From Paulinella micropora (taxonomy: Eukaryota; Cercozoa; Imbricatea; Euglyphida; Paulinellidae): a stretch of DNA of 64,000 nt. The translations under genes and the position numbers were made by a program. Below, piece after piece: positions 27,546 through 35,728 of the stretch. Where the stretch lies: the NCBI GenBank assembly GCA_019918135.1, contig WBZZ01002896.1, positions 18,392-82,391 on the forward strand, read 5' to 3'. Position 1 is the stretch's first letter. Each line of letters opens with the position of its first letter. The notes under the pieces are model-generated. The model saw nothing but the letters and a program-made list of their open reading frames with translations. It had not been told where the DNA came from and ran no database searches.

Positions 27546-30425
27546 GGATCGATTTTTTTAATTCGACGCACTCGCTTGGACTAGCTTCCGTTTCCTTTTG
27601 TCTAGATTTAGCCTCAACACGTTCCGAATTTTTTTTTCCACTTTTCATATTTTCCTATATCCGCAGATCTTGCGCACCGTGCTCGCACCGTGCTTCCAGC
27701 GCAGCCCTGCGGCGGATATACGGGCAGTGGTCCATGTAGCAGGTGGACAAGGGCCTCACAGCCCCGACGGCGCCCTGTCGGAGCCATGGCTCGGCCATCG
27801 TGCGCAAGGTCAGAAAAATATGAAAAATATGAAAAGAGGAAAAAAAAAATTTTTTGCCCGAGAACCAAAGAAACAAACGGGGGGGGGGGGGGGAAGAAGG
27901 GGAGAGGGGAGTGCTCCCCCCCCCGCCCCTCCCTTCTCTCTGTTCCCGTCGTCCCCTGCTTACCCCCCCCCCCTCCCCCCGCCCCTTGTTTGCGCGTGCA
28001 AACGCATCCGAAATTTTTTTTTTCCACTTTTCATATTTTCCCTATTTCCGCAGATCTTGCGCACTGTGCTCCAGCGCAGCCCTGCGGCGGATGGACGGGC
28101 GGTGGTCCATGTAGCAGGTGGACAAGGGTCTCACAGCCCCGACGGCGTCCTGTCGGTGCCATGGCTCGGCCACCGTGCGCAAGGTCAGAAAAATATGAAA
28201 AATATGAAATCAGGAAAAAAAAATTTTTTTTGCCCGAGAACCAAAGAAACAAACGGGGGAGGAAGAAGGGGAGGGGGGAGGGAGAGGAGAAAGAGGAAGG
28301 GGGGGAGAAGGGGGAGGGGGGAGTGCTCCCCCCGCCCCTCCCCCTCTGTTCCCGTCGTCTCCTGCTTACCCCCCTTCCCCTCGCGTTTGCCAAATTGTTT
28401 GCGCGTGCAAACGCATCGAAAAAAAATTTTCCACTTTTCATATTTTTCCTATTTCCGCAGATCTTGCGCACTGTGCTCCAGCGCAGCCCTGCGGCGGACG
28501 GACGGGCGGTGGTCCATGTAGCAGGTGGACGAGGGTCTCACAGCCCCGACGGCGTCCTGTCGGTGCCATGGCTCGGCCACCGTGCGCAAGGTCAGAAAAA
28601 TATGAAAAATATGAAAAGAGGAAAAAAAAATTTTTTTTGCCCGAGAACCAAAGAAACAAACGGGGGCAAGAAGGGGGGAGGGAGGGAGAGGAGAAAGAGG
28701 AGGGGGGGAGAAGGGGGAGGGGGGAGTGATCCCCCCCGCCCCCTCCCTTCTCTTTGTTCCCGTCGTCCCCTGCTTACCCCCCCCCCTCTCCCCTTGCCCC
28801 TTGTTTGCGCGTGCAAATGCATCCGAAAAAATTTTTTTTTTCCACTTTTCATATTTTTCCTATTTTTTTTTACATCTTGCGCACTGTGCTCCAGCGCAGC
28901 CCTGCGGCGGATGGACGGGCGGTGGTCCATGTAGCAGGTGGACAAGAGCCTCACAATCCCCGACGGCGCCCTGTCGGAGCCATGGCTCGGCCACCGTGCG
29001 CAAGGTCAGAAAAATATGAAAAATATAAAAAGAGGAAAAAAAATTTTTTTTTTGCCCGAGAACCGAAGAAACAAACGGGGGGGGAAGAAGGGGGGGTGGA
29101 GTGCTCCCCCCCCCCCCCTCCCTTCTGTCTGTTCCCGTCGTCCCCTGCTTACCCCCCCCTCCCCTCGCCCCTTGTTTGCGCGTGCAAACGCATCCGAAAA
29201 AAATTTTTTTTTCCACTTTTCATATTTTTCCTATTTTTTTTTACATCTTGCGCACTGTGCTCCAGCGCAGCCCTGCGGCGGATGGACGGGCGGTGGTCCA
29301 TGTAGCAGGTGGACAAGGGTCTCACAGCCCCGACGGCGCCCTGTCGGAGCCATGGCTCGGCCACCGTGCGCAAGGTCAGAAAAATATGAAAAATATGAAA
29401 AGAGGAAAAAAAATTTTTTTTTTGCCCGCGAACCAAAGAAACAAACGGGGGGAAAAGAAGGGGGAGGGGGGAGTGCTCCCCCCCCCCCCCTCCCCCCTCT
29501 GTTCCCGTCGTCCCCTGCTTACCCCCCCCCCCTCCCCTCGCCCCTTGTTTGCGCGTGCAAACGCATCCGAAAAAAAATTTTTTTTCCACTTTTCATATTT
29601 TTCCTATTTTTTTTTACATCTTGCGCACTGTGCTCCAGCGCAGCCCTGCGGCGGATGGACGGGCGGTGGTCCATGTAGCAGGTGGACAAGAGCCTCACAA
29701 TCCCCGACGGCGTCCTGTCCGTGCCATAGCTCGGCCACCGTGCGCAAGGTCAGAAAAATATGAAAAATATGAAAAGAGGAAAAAAAAATTTTTTTGCCCG
29801 CGAACCAAAGAAACAAACGGGGGGGGAAGAAGGGGGAGGGGGGAGTGCTCCCCCCGCCCCCCTCCCCCCTCTGTTCCCGTCGTCCCCTGCTTACCCCCCC
29901 CCCTCCCCTCGCCCCTTGTTTGCGCGTGCAAACGCATCCGAAAAATTTTTTTTTTCCACTTTTCATATTTTTCCTTTTTTTTTTTACATCTTGCGCACTG
30001 TGCTCCAGCGCAGCCCTGCGGCGGATGGACGGGCGGTGGTCCATGTAGCAGGTGGACAAGAGCCTCACAATCCCGACGGCGTCCTGTCCGTACCATGGCT
30101 CGGCCACCGTGCGCAAGGTCAGAAAAATATGAAAAATATGAAAAGAGAAAAAAATTTTTTCTTTTGCCCGACAACCAAAGAAAGAGACGGGCAAGGGGAG
30201 GGGGGAAGGCAAAGGGGAGGGAAAAAGAGGAAGGGGAGGGGAGTGCTCCTCCCCCCCCCCCCATTCCCCCCTCTTCCCCTTGTCCCCTGCTACCCCCCCT
30301 TGTCCCTTGTTTGCGCGTGCAAACGCATCAAAAATTTTTTTTCTTCCACTTTTCATATTTTTCCTATTTCCGCAGATCTTGCGCACCGTGCTCCAGCGCA
30401 GCCCTGCGGCGGATGGATGGAGAGA
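27546..30425. mobile_element. Tandem array of eight MITE-containing units
   Basis: The eight core starts (CTTGCGCAC followed by GTGCTCCAGCGC) are at about 27661, 28051, 28458, 28872, 29243, 29617, 29987 and 30371, spaced 370-414 bp; the last unit is truncated near 30425. Each unit has a ~200-bp element with ~40-bp imperfect terminal inverted repeats (first unit 27641-27839). A poly(A)/poly(T) junction, a G-rich purine tract, GTGCTCCC, a C-rich pyrimidine tract and the 16-bp mini-palindrome GTTTGCGCGTGCAAAC follow. No transposase is encoded. Long open frames across the array (up to about 400 codons in several frames) are by-products of the stop-poor repeat, not genes. Confidence 0.9.
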
Positions 30426-31254
30426 GACCGGCACTCGCTCCCCCGCTTTTTCCCTCATTCCGTTTAAATTTGTGAGTTTTTTTAATTAAATTTCAATGGA
30501 ACTGTTATAATTAATTTTGCTCCCGGCCAAAAAAACATCTTGGAACAGATCACTGAGATGCGGATTGGATTGAATTCTTGGAGAGGTGAACCCCCTCCAG
30601 AGACCGGCGGGCAGCTGGAAGGGAAAGAGGGGGAGGCGAGGGGTAGATGTGTGGGAGGGGGCGCCCCCCCCCCTTTTTTCTCTCTCCCCGAGCCCCCTGA
30701 GCTCAGGGGGCTCAAGGAGAAGAGGAAAGCGGGGGCAGAGAGAAAAGAAAAAGGGAGGGCGGGGAGGAAAATTGGATGAAGCCGAGTTTGGCGCGGACCT
30801 GCTGTCTTTTGTGGTCGGCCCCGGGGCCCGACCACAAAAGGGTGCCGGCGGGGCGGTGCTGCTGCGCCAGGACCTGTTCTCGCTGTACTGCAAGCTGGCG
30901 ACGGAGGGTGTAAGGAGTCCGGCGCTTGAGCTGCAGTGGGCTTACGTCTTTGTAGCGAGCTGTCTTCGATCCGAGCACAAGAGTTCCAAGAGTTCTTTGA
31001 GTTGGCCCACCAGTGTGCCAGACCTAGAAACACCATCTACGATCAAAACCAGCGCGCGCGACGGTGTCGGTGCAAGTCCGCTGGCGCGGGCTAAAAGTGG
31101 ATGGGGGGGGGGGCTCGGGGGAGGCTTTGCCCCCCGGTACGAGGATGCCAAAAGAAAAGCAAACAATTTTTTTTAATGAAATCTATACAAAGCCTTATAC
31201 TTGGTACTGGTGACTTGAGCCGCAAAGTCTTGGTTGGCGATCTTCCATTGGTCC
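30426..31254. other. Palindromes and a relic of the 937/1056-residue family
   Basis: A perfect 22-bp palindrome lies at 30691-30712 (AGCCCCCTGAG and its complement). A 35-bp near-perfect hairpin is at 30806-30840 (arms CTTTTGTGGTCGG). On the minus strand, about 31060-30946 encodes VLIVDGVSRSG, then LKELLELLCSDRRQLATKT. This matches the 60.0-63.2 kb protein and is an isolated fragment about 38 codons long. A module A variant lies at about 31180-31215. No intact gene. Confidence 0.65.
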
Positions 31255-32142
31255 TTAGCCCAAGACCAAACGAACAATATTTTTTTTACTAGCTAGGTCT
31301 CTTAGGTATCCCAACCAATCGACCTCCGTGCTGTTGCTGCCGCGGTACGAGTAATAGTTTTGCGCGTTTTCATTAGCAGTAAAGGTTTTTGCCTCCCCTT
31401 GCAGCTTTGCCCAGTCGTAGGCGGGAATTTCCTGTCTAGCGATGATGGTACAGCTGTCTTTGGTGAGCACGATGCCCTCGTCCTTTTTTCGTTTCAAGAG
31501 TGATTTCAAGAATTTACCCCAATCCTTCTCGTCTTGTTTCCGGTAGGAATTATCCAGCGTGTCGCATGTGTATATTCCAGAAACGTCAGGATCGGCGCGG
31601 AGAACAACGACCTGAAGGATTCCCAGGATATATTCCAAATATTCAGGCCATTCAATCTCGTCTGCTTGGCTTGTGTATTTTTGGGTCGTGTAAGACCTAG
31701 CTTGGGCCCAGAGTCGTGTCCACTCATAGGCAATCATTGGTTCTGCGTCGGTTGAGCTCCGCTTTTGCAGAGAGAGCACTATGCCCTTGCTTTCATTCTT
31801 GAGCAAGTCTAGAAGAAAAGCCTCCCACTTGGGGGCAACGTGTGTGATACGTGTTCGGTCTTCATTCTCAGTCCGTTTCTTGTAAAGCTCAAACAGCTGC
31901 TTCAAGTCGGTCAGCGTATAGTAACCATCAACGCGCTCGCTAAAATCCGCAAATCTCTTTGATTTGCAGTAAGCACTTCCCTGAATAAAAAAGTACAAGC
32001 TAGATGCTTGATGCTTTTGCAGATATTCCAAGACACTCTTGGCGTCATCTGACTTTGCACCGCGCTTGAATGCGCTAGACCATTTCTCTGGCCACTTTTT
32101 TTCAAAGGCTTGGGCAAGTTCGGTAATATCGTCTCCATTCAT
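31255..32142 (-). CDS. Unknown protein with an internal duplication
   Basis: The product is 295 residues from ATG 32142 (MNGDDITELAQAFEKKW); an in-frame TTG at 32157 would add five. Two related segments of about 90 residues occupy the second half. Each has a strand containing GIVL, an AY(E/D)W...L...A(R/K) helix and a W-x-x-YL helix (EWPEYLEYI and DWLGYLRDL). This repeat suggests a small helical/strand module that duplicated within the gene. Lys/Glu/Trp-rich, no membrane segment. Base composition is more balanced than in neighbours. Family unknown. Confidence 0.75.
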   Translation of the reverse strand: MNGDDITELAQAFEKKWPEKWSSAFKRGAKSDDAKSVLEYLQKHQASSLYFFIQGSAYCKSKRFADFSERVDGYYTLTDLKQLFELYKKRTENEDRTRITHVAPKWEAFLLDLLKNESKGIVLSLQKRSSTDAEPMIAYEWTRLWAQARSYTTQKYTSQADEIEWPEYLEYILGILQVVVLRADPDVSGIYTCDTLDNSYRKQDEKDWGKFLKSLLKRKKDEGIVLTKDSCTIIARQEIPAYDWAKLQGEAKTFTANENAQNYYSYRGSNSTEVDWLGYLRDLASKKNIVRLVLG

Positions 32143-32430
32143 TTCAAGACTGCGCAAGCTTTCGTCCGCGGAAGCTATTCGATGATATAAGAGAACAATA
32201 TTCTACCTCTCCTGTTTAATACGATATAGCGTAAAAAGAAGGGAAAGAGTCAGTCAAAAAAAAGCTAAGTTCCTTTCCTCCCTTAAACCAGGTGAGGGGA
32301 GGGGGGGGGGACAGTGGTATGTTACGACCCCCACCTTCCTGGCCCGAGTGGGGCGGCCGCGTGCACTTCCCCTGACCTTTCCTGTTCTTCTTTGCTGCGT
32401 GTGATATGGCCAAAAAAGGCATTACCGGGG
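32143..32430. other. Intergenic region with a hairpin-element arm
   Basis: A/T-rich sequence upstream of the minus-strand gene, a G tract near 32300, and at about 32400-32425 one arm of the GATATGGCC hairpin element described at 53-57 kb. No gene seen. Confidence 0.45.
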
Positions 32431-32820
32431 AGATTCTTGCAAAACACACGTCCAAACTTTTTTATTACAATAAATCTTGTTCCGGCGGGTCGGCCGAAGG
32501 CGTTCCGGCGGGCCCTGGTCGAGACTTTGTGGGTGCTGCTGGACGACAACGATGACGGCTTCGTGGAGCCGCAGGCCGGCGAATCCGAGCTTGACACCTA
32601 CAGGCGCTACTTCTGTAAAAAAGCGTAACTGGTGGCTTCGCAGTTCTGGTTCCGGTCGGCGGGCAACAACAGCGACGTCGGCTGGCTGCGCAACATAGAG
32701 TGCCCGTGCGCGGAGTCGACGAACGAGGGGCTCAAGGTGTGCCCCGTGAACCCCCGGGAGCGGCTCGCGCCCGACGGGCGGCTGCGCACGCAGGCCGAGG
32801 AATGCTTTTTGTGTGTGTGT
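32431..32820 (+). pseudogene. Relic with an EF-hand-like loop and in-frame stop
   Basis: One frame reads FRRALVETLWVLLDDNDDGF, then VEPQAGESELDTYRRYFC, to a TAA at 32626-32628. It continues in the same frame as SQFWFRSAGNNSDVGWLRNI, then CPCAESTNEGLKVCP. The DDNDDGFVE part resembles an EF-hand calcium loop but lacks the acidic residue at position 12. No start codon is visible and the C-terminus runs into a GT repeat. This is a broken gene fragment of unknown family. Confidence 0.45.
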
Positions 32821-32979
32821 GTGTATGCTGATCGGGGAGGGGGTGTTTGCCCCGCGAATGGGTTGCGTGCCCCCCCCCCCCCCCCACCACACGCGCCACG
32901 CCTTTCTTTCCCCCGCGCATTTGATAAATGATCGAGTGCTGAGCGATTTCTTTTTTGTGGCAGCATCTCTTTTTTCCGA

Positions 32980-33637
32980 ATGAGCGTTACGCACAAGAAC
33001 AAGAAACAGAAAATAAACGAGGCCAACACCCCAGACACGACAACAACGCCTTTGAGATTACCATTGGACCTTTGGCCAGAAATCCTGGCCTTTATAGAGC
33101 TACAAGACATCCTCGTGTTTGCCAGTGTCTCCTCAAGGATTTAAGGAATGGCAAAGCCCGTACCAGCCAGCGAAAGATATCCTTCTGCGCTGGGGTAAGG
33201 TCTGGAGTAAAGCAAAGGTTCGGCTTTCTCCGCCTGTCCGGATTCAAGTACCTTGCACTCGTCAGAGGTACGCGTTTCAAGGAGCTAGACCTCAGGTTAT
33301 CTGGGACAATAATTGATAAAGTGTTCGGCAAGAGAGGTTAAACAAGTTACAAATCCTGGGCACTCTGTGCGTTGACAGAATTCTTATTACTGCAAGCGCC
33401 CTACAACTTGATACCGACGACGAACCTGTCCTTGATCACCTGATTGAACAGCTCCTAACCCTGCCGCTAGAACTGGAAAAGCTGTCGCTGTATTTTACCG
33501 ACATAAGTCCCGTACATATACAAAGGCTCTTTACCCGTTACCGCCACCTTCGGTTGAAATTAGGGTTTCCCCGAGATCATCGCGACTATCCAACCCCGGC
33601 AACAAACGCTGGTTTCACGGGAAGCGCCGCGCTCTAA
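32980..33637 (+). pseudogene. F-box gene relic
   Basis: ATG 32980 opens MSVTHKNKKQKINEAN, then an F-box (LPLDLWPEILAFIELQDILV) and a stop at about 33142. Coding similarity continues in other frames, and about 33340-33637 holds an open frame of about 95 codons with leucine-rich texture (LEKLSLYFTDISPVHIQRLF). At least two frame changes and a missing middle make it a relic. It is a different subfamily from the 12027 gene. Confidence 0.7.
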
Positions 33638-34160
33638 CTTGTGCGAGAGGTGCCGGATGGGAAGAGGAGGTGCAGGGGGCCATGAACCAATAGCGTATTG
33701 CAGCGACAGGTACCAGCGAGCCCACCGCGACGCTCGCGGTGGACAGTGGCAGCCGACAACTGCCAGCGAGCGCACCGGCGCCGCGAGCTCGACCCGGGGC
33801 CAGCGGCGTGCCAAAGACCTGCAAGGAGTCTCCGCCGGCGTGCCAGGCAAGCTTGCGCAGCACAGTCTCGGTATCGCGCCCGCGCGCGGGCTGTAGGATA
33901 GTGTTGGGGCTTCGTGGCGCGCGCCAGGGCGGGGTTTTCGAGCTGGAGCACGCACACCTGCAGCATGGTGGTGTAGTCGTTCGCTTGGCCCCAGATAAGA
34001 TTTAAGCCTAAAAACAAAAATCACTACCGCGCGCTTGTTTAAGCTAGTGTTGCACGACCAATTGAAATTCCTGCTTGGTTCATTAAAGAAAAAGTTTTTT
34101 TTCAATACTTTCTCGCCGCGCTTTTCCCTTTTTCTGCCCCCTAACGAGCTGGAGCGACCT
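33638..34160. other. GC-rich stretch without an assignable gene
   Basis: Several overlapping GC-rich open frames exist on both strands (for example minus-strand 34017-33634). None has recognisable motifs or a decisive start. The minus strand around 34000-33700 may hold an old fragment (NDYTTMLQVCVLQLENPALA), but I cannot assign it. Confidence 0.35.
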
Positions 34161-34620
34161 GCGCTTAAACCATTAGGCTCCTCATCGTCAGAACCTGAGC
34201 TTTTAATAAAAAAATCTTTAACTTTGTAACCAATCAACCGACTGCTACGTAGTAGCTCCCGGAGAGTCAAAGCCTCACCGCCTAGACATTGTTTGATCCT
34301 TTTTTTTGCTTCATTTTGCCCCCTTGTGTCCTTGCCTCGCATTTTGTTTTGTTCTGTGTGGCGCCTCACCTCATTCCAAGGTAGACTGCGCCACAGTTCT
34401 CCATTCTCCCGGAATCCATTCGCCTTGTAGGAAAACAATTGCTTCAGGCCGTTTCAAAGCGCCTCTTGGCTTTGCATTTTCCTTTTGTTTTACTTTTCTT
34501 TTTACGATGTGTATCTTGTAGTGCCGCCAGCGATTCCAAGGCAGTTTTCTCCGTCGTATCCTCTCTTAATTTCCTCTTCAACTTTCTCTTTCCGGATTGA
34601 GGCATCGCCTCCCAGTGCTC
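34161..34620 (-). pseudogene. Duplicated 3' end of the 937-residue gene
   Basis: This block matches about 35355-35875 at high identity. It contains the 3' terminal codons of the 35729-38542 gene (KRKLREDTTEKTALESLAAL, then basic residues) plus its downstream flank (TGCTACGTAGTAGCTCCCGG). It lies in the same orientation as the intact gene but stops at a repeat boundary at 34612, where MITE spacer begins. Confidence 0.75.
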
Positions 34621-35345
34621 CCCCCCGCCCCCTCCCTTCTCTGTTCCCGTCGTCCCCTGCTTACCCCCCTCTCCCCTTACCCCTTGTTTGCGCGTGCAAA
34701 CGCATCCGAAAAAAAAAATTTTTCCCACTTTTCATATTCCAGCAGATATTTCCGCAGATCTTGCGCACTGTGCTCCAGCGCAGCCCTGCGGCGGATGGAC
34801 GGGCGGTGGTCAATGTAGCAGGTGGACAAGGGCCTCACAATCCCGACGGCGTCCTGCCCGTGCCATGGCTCGGCCACCGTGCGCAAGGTCAGAAAAATAT
34901 GAAAAATATGCAAAGAGGAAAGAAAAATTTCTTTGCCTGAGAACCAAAAAAACAAACGGGGGGGGGGGGGAATGAAAGGGGGGGGGAGAGGGAGAGGAGA
35001 AAGAGGAAGGGGGGGAAGAAGGAGGAGGGGAGTGATCCCCCCCGCCCCCCTCCCCCCTCTGTTCCCGTCGTCCCCTGCTTACCCCCCCCCCTCCCCTTGT
35101 CCCTTGTTTGCGCGTGCAAACGCATCCGAAAAAATTTTTTTTTCCACTTTTCATATTCCTGCAGATATTTCCGCTGATCTTGCGCACTGTGCTCCAGCGC
35201 AGCCCTGCGGCGGATGAACGGGCGGTGGTCAATGTAGCAGGTGGACAAGGACCTCACAATCCCGACGGCGTCCTGTCCGTGCCATGGCTCGGCCACCGTG
35301 CGCAAGGTCAGAAAAATATGAAAATATGAAAAGAGGAAAAGCGAC
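34621..35345. mobile_element. Two tandem MITE units between the duplicated gene ends
   Basis: Cores begin at about 34753 and 35170, with full elements at about 34727-34916 and 35147-35336 and standard spacers and mini-palindromes. They lie exactly between the two copies of the 3' gene end, so unequal recombination at the repeats probably generated the duplication. Confidence 0.75.
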
Positions 35346-35728
35346 TTGCGCGTAAATCATTAGGCTCCTAATCGTCAGAACCTGAGCTTTTAATAAAAAA
35401 CCTTTTTAACTTTGTAACCAATCAACCGACTGCTACGTAGTAGCTCCCGGAGAGTCAAACCCTCACCGCCTACACATTGTTCGACCCTTCTTTTTTGCTT
35501 CATTTTGCCCCTTTTGTTTCCTTGCTGCGCATTCTGTTTTTGTTCTGTGTGGCGCCTCACCACAAATCCAAGGTAGACTGCGCCACAGTTCTCCATTCTC
35601 CCGGAATTCATTCGCCTTGTAGGGAAACAAGAGGGGGGGGGCTTTTTGGCTGCACCTGCCAAACCTATGAATATATTGGAATCGAACTTGTCAAGGTCTA
35701 GCATCGGAAACAATTGCTTCAGGCCGTT
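35346..35728. repeat. 3' flank of the 937-residue gene (copy of 34161-34500)
   Basis: It contains the shared segment ATTAGGCTCC...TAACCAATCAACCGACTGCT and a G-tract-bearing insert at about 35632-35640 absent from the first copy. No gene is supported; a minus-strand open frame here is the translated flank. Confidence 0.55.

Noticed and set aside
27546-30425. CRISPR array
   Set aside because: Units are 370-414 bp and themselves repetitive; there are no short identical repeats with unique spacers and no cas genes.
27598-30475. Long overlapping open frames (up to about 400 codons) on both strands across the MITE array
   Set aside because: They repeat the same translated unit in several frames, exist because the repeat lacks stops, and contain poly-Pro/Gly/Lys runs from the homopolymer tracts. 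No protein-level constraint is visible.
33560-34438. A 292-codon minus-strand gene between the F-box relic and the duplicated gene end
   Set aside because: Its first third is the translated duplicated 3' flank and the rest crosses G/C-rich sequence overlapping the F-box relic; no continuous protein character.
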